A stretch of DNA of 11,667 nt from Deltaproteobacteria bacterium (GTDB taxonomy: Bacteria; Desulfobacterota; Binatia; UBA9968), in the NCBI GenBank assembly GCA_023250495.1, contig JAHFAP010000086.1:1-11667 (forward strand), given 5' to 3'. The notes under the pieces are model-generated. The model was not told where the DNA came from. It did not search any database and saw nothing but the letters and a program-made list of their open reading frames with translations. Positions 1 to 6,933 of the stretch are shown here, piece by piece. Within the stretch, counting starts at the first letter, position 1. The number at the start of each line of letters is the position of its first letter. Made by a program: the position numbers and the translations under genes.

Positions 1-2429
1 AGCTGCCCAGCCCCGAGCTTTTCGATCCGCTGCTCAGGCGGATGCTGCTCCCCGTATCGCTGCTGCTTGGATTTTTGGCTGCTCCCCAGGGGGCCGGCCA
101 CTGGGAAAGCTTGCTGCTCTTTTTCAACTCGGTTCCATTTGGTTTGAAAGATCCACTCTTCGGTCTGGACATCGGCTTTTACGTCTTCCGGCTGCCAGCG
201 CTGCGGAGCCTGTACAACTGGCTCACTGTCTCGCTGTCGTTAACGTTCATAGCCACGGCGTTCACGTATCTCCTTTATCGCGGGATTCAGTACACCCGGC
301 GAGGGCTCTCTTTGAGCCAGCGGGCCAGAGTCCACCTGCTCTGCCTGGTGGCGCTCTTTCTCCTGATTAAGGCCGGGGGCTACTATCTCGACAGCTTTGA
401 GCTGCTCTACTCCTCCAGGGGTATTGCCGTAGGCGCGGGCTATACCGATGTCCACGCCAATCTTCCGGCCCTGCGCCTCTTGGCCCTCGTGGCTCTAGTC
501 GGGGCAGGGCTGTCGCTGCTGCAGATCGCCCGTCCTGGATTAAAGTATCTGTACGTGGGCCTGGGAATAGTCGTGTTGGTCCATGTTGTCGGGCTGGGTC
601 TCTATCCGTCCTTCCTCCAGCGCTTCCGCGTCGTGCCCAACGAGGTCGCCGCGGAGCGGCCCTTCATCGAGCGCACTATCCAGTTCACCCGGCGCGCTTA
701 CGGCCTGGATAAGGTTGAGGCCAAAGAATTTCCCGCCGAGGAGCAGCTCACCACGGCTGATCTCAGGCGCAACGACCTCACGCTCAAAAACATCCGCCTC
801 TGGGAGCACCGTCCGCTGCTGGCGACGTATGGCCAGCTCCAGGAGATCCGAACCTATTACAAGTTTGTCGATGTGGATAATGACCGCTACTTGATCGACG
901 GGAGCTATCGCCAGGTGATGCTTTCGGCGCGTGAGCTATCCTACCAACATCTGCCGAGCCGCATCTGGATCAACGAGCACCTTACTTACACTCATGGCTA
1001 CGGCGTTGTTTTCGGGCCGGTAAATCAAGTGACGCCCGAGGGGCTGCCCGAGTTCTTTATCAAAGACATCCCGCCGATCTCTTCTAAGGCGGCCATTAAA
1101 GTCACACGGCCGGAGATCTATTACGGGGAGCGTGCCAACGATTACGTCTTTGTAAAGACCAAGGCCAGCGAGCTCGACTATCCCTCCGGCGATCAAAACG
1201 TCTATACCGACTACCAGGGCAAGGGTGGAGTCCCAGTTCGTTCGTTTTGGCGCAAACTTCTTTTTTCCGCCGGTTTTGCGACGCTGAGGATCGCCCTGTC
1301 CAACGACATCACCGCCGAGAGCCGGATTCTCTATCACCGCCAGATTCACGAGCGGGTGAGCAAGATCGCTCCTTTCATTACGTTCGATCGCGACGCCTAT
1401 CTCGTCATCGCACAGGGGGGCCGCCTTTTCTGGATCATCGACGGGTATACCACATCGAGCCGCTATCCATATTCGGAGGCGATTCCAAGGCTGGGAAACT
1501 ACATTCGCAACTCGGTCAAGGCTGTAGTCGATGCCTATAACGGCACGGTGGAGTTCTACCTCAGCAGTCCAGACGATCCCATCATTCAGGCCTATGCCAG
1601 GATCTTTCCCGGTATGTTTAAGCCCATGGAGGCGATGTCAGAAGAGCTCCGGGGCCACATCCGCTATCCTCAGGATCTATTTGCTATTCAGGCGCACATT
1701 TACGCCACGTATCATATGCAGGATCCCCAGGTTTTCTATAACAAGGAAGACGTGCTGAGCATCCCGCACAGGGCCGTGGACGGGCAGGAAAGAGAGATGG
1801 AACCGTACTACACGATCATGCGCCTTCCCGGCGAGACTAGAGAAGAGTTCATTCTGCTGCTGCCCTTTACCCCGAACAAACGGGACAACATGCGCGCTTG
1901 GCTGGCGGCGCGGAGCGACCCGCCTCATTACGGCAAGTTGATCGCCTTGAACTTCCCCAAGGCCAAGCTGGTTTATGGGCCGAAGCAGATCAACGCGCGG
2001 ATCGATCAGGACCCTGTGATCTCGCAGCAGCTCAGTCTGTGGAACCAGCGGGGCTCGCAGGTGATCCGCGGGAGCATGCTGGCGATACCGATCGAGGCGT
2101 CGCTGCTTTACGTTCAACCGCTCTATCTGGCGGCGGAGAAGGGATCATTGCCCGAGCTAAAGCGCGTGATTGTCGCCTTCGGCAATCAGATCGCGATGGA
2201 GGAAACCCTGGAGCAATCGCTGCAGCGGATTTTTGGCGGCCGGCCGGCGCAGGAAAAAACAGCGGCGCCAGCCCTTGAAATTGCGGGCAAAGAGAAAGGT
2301 CTCGCCAGGCAGGCTTTAGACCACTTCACGCGCTCGCTAGAGTTGCTGCGCCAGGGAAACTGGGCGGCGTTTGGCGAAGAGCTGAAGCGGGTCGAAGGGC
2401 TGCTCAAGGAAATGGAAAAGGGACGCTGA
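1..2429 (+). CDS. UPF0182 family membrane protein, 5'-truncated by window edge
   Basis: Large integral membrane protein of the UPF0182 (COG1615) family, whose biochemical role is unknown. The frame is open from base 3, so the true start lies upstream. The first visible ATG, at 42, is internal by family length (usually around 900 residues or more; about 795 follow this Met). Numbering from that Met, hydrophobic segments lie near 1-14, 58-79, 96-112, 141-161 and 168-188. A large soluble part follows. Family landmarks include the DPLFGLDIGFYVFRLP stretch near 37-52, PNEVAAERPFI near 199-209, and further on RLWEHRPLL, QLQEIRTYY, THGYGVVFGPVN, RPEIYYGE, NYIRNSVKAVVDAY and ISQQLSLWNQRGSQV. The C-terminus is a charged helical tail. 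It ends with TGA at 2427-2429, and 169 bases separate it from the next gene, so it is probably a separate transcription unit. Family assignment is firm; function is not. Confidence 0.93.
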   Translation, partial: LPSPELFDPLLRRMLLPVSLLLGFLAAPQGAGHWESLLLFFNSVPFGLKDPLFGLDIGFYVFRLPALRSLYNWLTVSLSLTFIATAFTYLLYRGIQYTRRGLSLSQRARVHLLCLVALFLLIKAGGYYLDSFELLYSSRGIAVGAGYTDVHANLPALRLLALVALVGAGLSLLQIARPGLKYLYVGLGIVVLVHVVGLGLYPSFLQRFRVVPNEVAAERPFIERTIQFTRRAYGLDKVEAKEFPAEEQLTTADLRRNDLTLKNIRLWEHRPLLATYGQLQEIRTYYKFVDVDNDRYLIDGSYRQVMLSARELSYQHLPSRIWINEHLTYTHGYGVVFGPVNQVTPEGLPEFFIKDIPPISSKAAIKVTRPEIYYGERANDYVFVKTKASELDYPSGDQNVYTDYQGKGGVPVRSFWRKLLFSAGFATLRIALSNDITAESRILYHRQIHERVSKIAPFITFDRDAYLVIAQGGRLFWIIDGYTTSSRYPYSEAIPRLGNYIRNSVKAVVDAYNGTVEFYLSSPDDPIIQAYARIFPGMFKPMEAMSEELRGHIRYPQDLFAIQAHIYATYHMQDPQVFYNKEDVLSIPHRAVDGQEREMEPYYTIMRLPGETREEFILLLPFTPNKRDNMRAWLAARSDPPHYGKLIALNFPKAKLVYGPKQINARIDQDPVISQQLSLWNQRGSQVIRGSMLAIPIEASLLYVQPLYLAAEKGSLPELKRVIVAFGNQIAMEETLEQSLQRIFGGRPAQEKTAAPALEIAGKEKGLARQALDHFTRSLELLRQGNWAAFGEELKRVEGLLKEMEKGR

Positions 2430-2581
2430 TGTCAGTAAGACCTCGACCAACCTCTTGCCATCCCTCTTGAAGAAAAATCTCATCGGCCGCTCACCCAGCC
2501 ATTCACACATTTTCTCTCAGTGTAGGTCTTGAGAGGATGCGCTCGCCAGCTCCACCAGTCGTGGAAATTCATCCATAGTGA

Positions 2582-2589
2582 TATAAGAT
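2582..2589 (+). promoter_or_regulatory. Candidate -10 element placed for a near-leaderless transcript
   Basis: TATAAGAT contains a TATAAG hexamer at 2582-2587 and a TAnnnT match (TAAGAT) at 2584-2589. It ends nine bases before the ATG at 2599. Initiation about 6-8 bases downstream would leave almost no 5' leader. This would fit the lack of any Shine-Dalgarno-like sequence before this gene. No convincing -35 hexamer is visible at the usual spacing. The proposal rests on position and sequence only. Confidence 0.3.
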
Positions 2590-2598
2590 TGAACTCAG

Positions 2599-4122
2599 AT
2601 GGCTGCCGTTTACGTAGCTGGCGTAGGAATGACCAAGTTTGGGAAGAGCTCGCAGACGCTGGTGGAGCTTTTCTGTGAGGCGGCCACTTCGGCCCTGTCG
2701 GCGTCACCGATCCAGGAGGTCGATGCCCTTTACATCGGTGCTATGAACCCGGAGGAATTCACCGGGGAGAGCAACATCGCCGCGCAGGTCGCAGACGCGC
2801 TCGGCATATCGGGGCTGCCCGCGCTTAGGGTGGAAACCGCCTCTTCCGCGGGGGCTGCGGCCTTGCATGCCGCCTGTCATGCCGTGGCGTCCGGCTATTA
2901 CCGCCGCGTGCTCGTGTTAGGCGGGGAGAAGATGACCCATCTCAGCACCAGCGCCGCCACGCGCATCCTGGCCGAGGTGATCGAGCAGCAGGAGCGTCAG
3001 TGCGGGGCCACGATGCCGGCGCTGGCGGCGATGATTACCGAACGCTACCGCAAGCGGTACCGTCTATCCCGCTCACACCTGCAGCGCGTTCTCTGCCTCG
3101 TGGCGATCAAGAATCATCTCAACGGCTCACGCAATCCGTACGCTCAGTTCCAGCAGCCCATTACCGAAGAGGCCTACCTATCCAGCAAGCTTGTTTCCAC
3201 TCCTTTGAGACTTTATGATTGCTCGCCGATTACGGACGGCGCTGCGGCTGTAATCCTGACAGCGGAGAAGACAGAGGTGGTCATCTCGGGCCTCGGCCAG
3301 GCGACGGGCCCTGTGGGCCTGAGAGAGAGAAAATCTTTCACATCCTTCCGCGCCACCCGGATAGCGGCCGAGCGCGCCTATCGGATGGCTGGGATCTCCC
3401 CCAAAGAGATCGATTTTGCCGAGGTCCATGACGCGTTCACTCCGTTCGAAATCATAAGCACGGAGGATCTGGGCTTTTTTCCCGCGGGCAAGGGATGGCG
3501 GGCAGCGGAGGAGGGCAAGACCGCTATCGAGGGAGAATTACCGATTAACCCTTCGGGCGGTCTTAAATCGCGCGGCCACCCGGTCGGGGCGAGCGGTGTG
3601 GCGCAGGTGGTGGAGGTTGTGCGCAGGTTGAGGGGCGAGGCGGAGGCAAAGCTCAAGCGCGAGCCCAGTCGAGCGCTGGCGCAGAGCACCGGCGGGCTCG
3701 GAACCAACAATCTGGTTACCATCCTAGAACGCTCGGAGCGACCTCAGGCGCAGAATCCTTGGGCGCCCGCGCCCGCCCGTTCTAAGCCGCTCCAGCGGCA
3801 GAAAAGTGCTCCGGCCTCTGTCAGCGAGGAGGGACGGATCGAAACCTTCACGATCCTCTATGTCACGCCTGACGGTTTTCTCCCTCCTCTGGCACTGGCG
3901 CTGATTCGCGACCGGGCCGGGCAACTGATCATGGCGCAAGGCGAGGATGTCAGCCACTTGAAAATCGGCCGCGAGGTTTATCTCCGGCAGCTTGACGGCA
4001 GTTATGTCTTTACGGTGAAGAGTCATCTGCTCAAGGTGAGAGAGGCGCTGAAGCAGCTCTTGCGCCGGCTGCCTTCGCTGCCTGCCGGGGGTAAGCGACC
4101 GCGCAGCCGGAAGGAGAGTTGA
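2599..4122 (+). CDS. Thiolase-superfamily protein fused to C-terminal DUF35-type OB domain
   Basis: A 507-residue two-domain protein. Residues 1-377 are an SCP2/SCPx-type thiolase fold: MAAVYVAGVGMTKFGK at the N-terminus, ITDGAAAVIL at 211-220, VHDAFTPFEII at 276-286, GGLKSRGHPVGASG at 320-333 and AQSTGGLGTNN at 361-371. His277 and His327 of the catalytic loops are present. The expected nucleophilic Cys, as in a VEAACASG-type motif, is replaced in VETASSAG (78-85), which puts Ser82 at that site. A Pro/Ala/Gln-rich linker (about 380-410) leads to an OB domain of DUF35 type (about 413-475: RIETFTILYVTPDGFLPP, then LKIGREVYL). No Cys occurs after the thiolase domain, so the usual DUF35 zinc ribbon is absent. 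Known relatives include thiolases, lipid-transfer-protein homologues, and Ltp2-type aldolases that work with a separate DUF35 chain. I infer a role on a CoA-thioester substrate; classical thiolysis is doubtful. The ATG is chosen by fit to the family N-terminus, because no ribosome binding site is evident. The stop overlaps the next gene's ATG. Confidence 0.85.
   Translation: MAAVYVAGVGMTKFGKSSQTLVELFCEAATSALSASPIQEVDALYIGAMNPEEFTGESNIAAQVADALGISGLPALRVETASSAGAAALHAACHAVASGYYRRVLVLGGEKMTHLSTSAATRILAEVIEQQERQCGATMPALAAMITERYRKRYRLSRSHLQRVLCLVAIKNHLNGSRNPYAQFQQPITEEAYLSSKLVSTPLRLYDCSPITDGAAAVILTAEKTEVVISGLGQATGPVGLRERKSFTSFRATRIAAERAYRMAGISPKEIDFAEVHDAFTPFEIISTEDLGFFPAGKGWRAAEEGKTAIEGELPINPSGGLKSRGHPVGASGVAQVVEVVRRLRGEAEAKLKREPSRALAQSTGGLGTNNLVTILERSERPQAQNPWAPAPARSKPLQRQKSAPASVSEEGRIETFTILYVTPDGFLPPLALALIRDRAGQLIMAQGEDVSHLKIGREVYLRQLDGSYVFTVKSHLLKVREALKQLLRRLPSLPAGGKRPRSRKES
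4111..4117 (+). promoter_or_regulatory. Ribosome binding site that fixes the GntR start
   Basis: AAGGAGA lies inside the last codons of the thiolase fusion, about five bases before the ATG at 4122. That spacing supports ATG 4122 over the in-frame TTG at 4119. The A at 4122 is shared by the upstream TGA stop and this ATG, giving a TGATG overlap typical of translational coupling. Confidence 0.7.
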
Positions 4123-4811
4123 TGATCGGGAGAGGCGAAGAGCGCGCCGAGAAACGTTTCCGCTCCCTGACCAGGCTCATCGCTGAGGAGCTGAAGCAGG
4201 CGATTCTAGCCGGCAAGTTAGCCCCCGGAGAGAGGCTCTCCGAAGAACAACTGACTGCCTCGCTGAAAGTCAGCCGCGTGCCGCTGCGCGAGGCATTGCG
4301 CCGTCTCGAGGCTGAGGGCTACGTGACTTTTTTGCCCAACGATGAAGTGGTCGTCAGCAAACCGACGCTGGAGGAAGTCCAGGACTACTATTCGCTCGCG
4401 AGCGTCCTGGAAGGATTGGCCGCGAGACTCGCGGTGGAGCGGGCGCGGCCTGAGGAGGTCGCCCGGCTAAGGGAATTGCACCAGTTGCTCAAGGAGGCCT
4501 ACAAGGAAAAGGATGCCGAGCGTTACTTCGAGGCCAACAGCCGCTTTCATCGCTTTATCGCCGAGCTTGCCGGCAACGAGCGTCTCTATCGTCTCATCGA
4601 CCAGATGCGCCAGGAGATCCGCAAGACCAGGATCCTGGCGCTCCATCTTCCCCAACGACTCGACTATTCGATGCGCGAGCATGATCAGATCATGGACGCC
4701 TTTCTCAAGAAAAATCCGGATCTAGCGGAGACCACGGTCATCAAACATCTCCAGAACCATATGGAGGCCCTGAAAAAAGTGCTTCACGGTTCGACAAGCT
4801 CGCCGTCCTGA
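4122..4811 (+). CDS. GntR-family transcriptional regulator, FCD (FadR-like) subfamily
   Basis: A 229-residue DNA-binding regulator. The N-terminal winged helix-turn-helix (about 13-80) shows the GntR pattern: IAEELKQAILAGKLAPGERL, then LSEEQLTASLKVSRVPLREALRRLEAEGYV. The C-terminal all-helical FCD ligand domain (about 85-220) carries the expected metal-site positions: Asn139 and His143 (in NSRFH), His187 (in REHDQIMDAF) and His209 (in KHLQNH). FCD domains often bind a metal ion and small organic acids. The gene overlaps the thiolase fusion by one base and lies 13 bases before the first importer ATPase, so it most likely controls this unit in response to the imported substrate or a breakdown product. 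The effector cannot be read from sequence. The final residues HGSTSSPS are encoded by a short repeat-like sequence and probably lie outside the folded domain. Confidence 0.93.
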   Translation: MIGRGEERAEKRFRSLTRLIAEELKQAILAGKLAPGERLSEEQLTASLKVSRVPLREALRRLEAEGYVTFLPNDEVVVSKPTLEEVQDYYSLASVLEGLAARLAVERARPEEVARLRELHQLLKEAYKEKDAERYFEANSRFHRFIAELAGNERLYRLIDQMRQEIRKTRILALHLPQRLDYSMREHDQIMDAFLKKNPDLAETTVIKHLQNHMEALKKVLHGSTSSPS

Positions 4812-4822
4812 GGGAAATCGAA
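4790..4822. repeat. Degenerate palindromic repeat across the GntR stop and the dppD leader
   Basis: The left arm TTCGACAAGCTC (4790-4801) is followed by GCCGTCCT and then GAGGGAAATCGAA (4810-4822). The right arm is a decayed version of the exact complement GAGCTTGTCGAA: it keeps GAG and TCGAA with altered middle bases and one extra base. The element encodes the last residues of the regulator, contains its stop, and reaches to two bases before the ATG of the ATPase gene. I recall TTCGACAAGCTC-type palindromes as dispersed repeats in many environmental genomes, but copy number here cannot be checked. Confidence 0.5.
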
Positions 4823-4824
4823 GG

Positions 4825-5805
4825 ATGCCTAGTCTTCTAGAAGTGCGCGAATTGAAGACCTACCTCACTACCTCGCAGGGCGTGGTCAAGGCGGTGGACG
4901 GCATTTCCTTCGATGTGAGAGAGGGTGAGACGGTGGCTCTGGTCGGGGAGAGCGGCTGCGGCAAGACGATGAGCGCTCTGTCGATCATGCGGCTCATTCC
5001 CCGGCCGCAAGCTTCGATTGTGGGGGGTGAGATTCGCTTTCAGGGACGTGATCTGCTCAAGCTCGGCGAGGAGGAGATGCGCCGGATCAGGGGAGCTGAG
5101 ATCGCCATGATCTTTCAGGAGCCGATGACCTCGCTCAACCCGGTCCTCTCCATCGGGCGCCAGATCACTGAGACAGTGGAGGCCCACCATCCGCTCTCCA
5201 AAGAGGAAGCGAGGAGCCGCGCGCTCGAGCTGCTGCAGCTGGTGGGGATTTCCGATCCGGCGCAACGCCTGGCTGAGTATCCGCATCAGTTCAGCGGCGG
5301 CATGCGCCAGCGGGTGATGATCGCGATCGCCTTGAGCTGCCGGCCCAAGCTCATCCTCGCGGACGAGCCCACGACCGCCCTGGACGTGACGATCCAGGCG
5401 CAGCTTCTCGAGCTGATGCGCGACCTGAGCCGGCGATTTGGCGTCGCGTTGGTCATCATCACGCACAACCTGGGAGTGGTGGCCCGCTACGCCGACCGCG
5501 TCAACGTGATGTACGCGGGCAAGATCATCGAGAGCGGCACCGCAACCGAGATCTACCGAGCCCCGCGTCATCCCTACACGATGGGGCTGCTCCGCTCCGT
5601 GCCCCGCTTGGATCAGCCGCGCAAGTCCAAGCTCGAGCCGATCGAAGGTCAGCCGCCCGACTTGTGGAATCTGCCGGCGGGTTGCAGCTTCGCGCCGCGC
5701 TGCCGATTCGTGGTAGAGAAGTGCGCCCAGGAAGCGCCTCCGCTGAGGCAGGTCGAAGACAGCCACCACTCGGCGTGCTGGGTGGCGGAAACTTTAACTC
5801 AATGA
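4825..5805 (+). CDS. dppD: Dpp/Opp-type ABC transporter ATP-binding protein (DppD/OppD position)
   Basis: A 326-residue cytoplasmic ATPase of the peptide/nickel-type importer family; with its partner it powers uptake through the two permeases encoded at 8643-10504. Complete nucleotide-binding domain: Walker A GESGCGKT at 41-48, Q-loop Gln98 in FQEPMTSLNP, signature FSGGMRQRV at 156-164, Walker B LILADEP at 176-182 and switch His214. The C-terminal extension typical of this subfamily (oligo/HPY region) carries four cysteines at 287, 293, 300 and 318. These match the conserved Cys set of DppD/OppD tails, which binds an iron-sulfur cluster in characterised homologues. AGGGAA just after the regulator stop is the likely ribosome binding site. 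The family also moves sugars, nickel and other solutes, so the symbol reflects homology only and the cargo is unknown. Confidence 0.94.
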   Translation: MPSLLEVRELKTYLTTSQGVVKAVDGISFDVREGETVALVGESGCGKTMSALSIMRLIPRPQASIVGGEIRFQGRDLLKLGEEEMRRIRGAEIAMIFQEPMTSLNPVLSIGRQITETVEAHHPLSKEEARSRALELLQLVGISDPAQRLAEYPHQFSGGMRQRVMIAIALSCRPKLILADEPTTALDVTIQAQLLELMRDLSRRFGVALVIITHNLGVVARYADRVNVMYAGKIIESGTATEIYRAPRHPYTMGLLRSVPRLDQPRKSKLEPIEGQPPDLWNLPAGCSFAPRCRFVVEKCAQEAPPLRQVEDSHHSACWVAETLTQ

Positions 5806-5822
5806 TGAATTTTGAATTATGA
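5802..5822 (+). other. Six-codon mini-ORF linking the stop of one ATPase gene to the start of the next
   Basis: ATG ATG AAT TTT GAA TTA TGA reads M-M-N-F-E-L-stop. Its first ATG (5802-5804) overlaps the dppD stop (5803-5805) as ATGA. Its stop (5820-5822) overlaps the dppF ATG (5819-5821), again as ATGA. A ribosome ending on dppD could in principle re-initiate here, terminate six codons later, and re-initiate on dppF. This is directly visible in the sequence, but translation is unproven. The short AT-rich repeat could create the arrangement by chance. Confidence 0.35.
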
Positions 5823-5847
5823 ATGCTGAATTCAAAATTCAAAATTC
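5807..5847. repeat. AT-rich inverted repeat, 18-bp arms with one mismatch
   Basis: The left arm GAATTTTGAATTATGAAT (5807-5824), loop GCTGA (5825-5829) and right arm ATTCAAAATTCAAAATTC (5830-5847) form a stem of 17 matched pairs out of 18. It is sharply AT-rich within GC-rich coding DNA. The one mismatched base of the left arm, A5819, is the first base of the dppF start codon. As RNA the stem would enclose that start codon. It starts two bases after the dppD stop and supplies the first codons of dppF. Confidence 0.8.
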
Positions 5848-6817
5848 TGCGATTGTGGAGGTGCGCGGCCTGAAAAAGTACTTCCCGGTCCTGAGCGGGG
5901 TGATCGCGCAGCGCGTGGTGGGTTGGGTCAAGGCGGTCGATGATGTCGGCTTTGCCATCCGCCGTGGAGAGACTTTAGGGCTGGTCGGGGAGTCCGGCTG
6001 CGGCAAGACGACCACAGGGCGCTGCCTTCTCCAGCTCGACCGCCCCACCGAAGGAAGCGTGCTCTTCGAAGGGCAGGAGCTCACGGCGATGAGTGATGAA
6101 GAGTTGCGCCCTTTGCGCCGGCAGATGCAGATCGTCTTTCAAGACCCCTACAGCTCTCTCAACCCGCGCATGACTATCGGCCAGATCATCGCCGAGCCGA
6201 TCCGGGTGCACGCGCTGGCGCGCAATGGGGCCAAGTGCCGCGACCGCGTGGCCGAGCTGCTCCATGTGGTCGGGCTGAATCCGCTAATGGCCGACCGTTA
6301 TCCCCATGAACTCAGCGGTGGCCAGAGGCAGAGGGTCGGCATTGCGCGCTCTCTCGCCCTGGAGCCGAAGTTCATCGTGTGCGACGAGCCGGTCTCGGCG
6401 CTGGACGTCTCCATTCAGGCGCAGATCATCAATCTGTTGGAAGAGCTGCAAGAGAAATTCAGTCTCACGTATCTCTTTATAGCCCACGATCTCTCGGTGG
6501 TGCGCCATATCAGCGACCGCATCGCAGTGATGTATCTGGGCAAGGTCATCGAGATCGCCGATCGCCGGGAGCTCTACGAGAATCCGCTCCATCCTTATAC
6601 GAAGGCGCTGCTATCGGCTGTTCCGGTCCCGGATCCTCTGGTTGAAGCCGGGCGCGAGCGGATCGTCCTCGGCGGAGAGGTGCCGAGCGCTTTAAACCCG
6701 CCGGTTGGATGTGTCTTTCATCCGCGCTGCCCGATCGCGATCGACGAGTGTCGCAAGGCGGTGCCGGAGCTGAGAGAGATCAAGCCCAACCACTGGGCCG
6801 CCTGCATCCGGGCGTGA
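5819..6817 (+). CDS. dppF: Dpp/Opp-type ABC transporter ATP-binding protein (DppF/OppF position)
   Basis: A 332-residue second ATPase, expected to pair with the DppD-like protein. Walker A GESGCGKT at 57-64, Q-loop Gln108 in FQDPYSSLNP, signature LSGGQRQRV at 165-173, Walker B FIVCDEP at 185-191 and switch His223. The C-terminal tail has four cysteines at 298, 304, 311 and 329, in the same arrangement as its partner. Family homology begins around residue 12 (IVEVRGLKKYFPV). The nine residues after Met1 come from the AT-rich inverted repeat. There is no Shine-Dalgarno sequence before the ATG at 5819, so initiation may rely on coupling from dppD. A GTG at 5855 is a possible alternative start but also lacks a ribosome binding site. 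The gap to dppD is 13 bases. Confidence 0.93.
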   Translation: MNAEFKIQNSAIVEVRGLKKYFPVLSGVIAQRVVGWVKAVDDVGFAIRRGETLGLVGESGCGKTTTGRCLLQLDRPTEGSVLFEGQELTAMSDEELRPLRRQMQIVFQDPYSSLNPRMTIGQIIAEPIRVHALARNGAKCRDRVAELLHVVGLNPLMADRYPHELSGGQRQRVGIARSLALEPKFIVCDEPVSALDVSIQAQIINLLEELQEKFSLTYLFIAHDLSVVRHISDRIAVMYLGKVIEIADRRELYENPLHPYTKALLSAVPVPDPLVEAGRERIVLGGEVPSALNPPVGCVFHPRCPIAIDECRKAVPELREIKPNHWAACIRA

Positions 6818-6825
6818 GTGCCGGA

Positions 6826-6848
6826 CTCCCTTGACTTTCTGAAGGGAG
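6826..6848 (+). terminator. Hairpin in the dppF-to-binding-protein gap, possible weak terminator or processing site
   Basis: CTCCCTT (6826-6832) and AAGGGAG (6842-6848) pair perfectly over 7 bp around a nine-base loop, nine bases after the dppF stop. No T-run follows, so it is not a canonical intrinsic terminator. It could stabilise a 3' end or act as a processing site between the ATPase part and the abundant binding-protein message. Confidence 0.3.
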
Positions 6849-6860
6849 ATGGACTAGGTC
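6831..6860 (+). promoter_or_regulatory. Weak sigma70-like promoter candidate ahead of the binding-protein gene
   Basis: TTGACT (6831-6836) is a good -35 match. TAGGTC (6855-6860), 18 bases later, is a poor -10 match. It lies in the 116-base gap, the largest within the importer unit, where a separate promoter for the solute-binding protein would make sense. The -35 overlaps the hairpin at 6826-6848. This is speculative. Confidence 0.2.
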
Positions 6861-6933
6861 TTATCTCGCAACATGGGCTGTCGCGTGCGGTTGATTTAAA
6901 GCTCGCGCACACATCATAAGAGGGAGGTGTCCG

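Noticed and set aside
2514..2535. Hairpin CTCTCA/TGAGAG in the gap after the UPF0182 gene as a terminator
   Set aside because: Only 6 bp with a ten-base loop and no T-run; expected by chance in a gap of this size.
4119..4121. TTG as start codon of the GntR gene
   Set aside because: The ATG at 4122 follows immediately, has proper spacing from AAGGAGA, and makes the usual TGATG overlap.
4837..5769. Minus-strand open frame of 310 codons opposite dppD
   Set aside because: It is the mirror of a complete, motif-perfect ABC ATPase. The translation is low-complexity in Arg/His/Leu and resembles no family; it is a by-product of GC-rich codon use.
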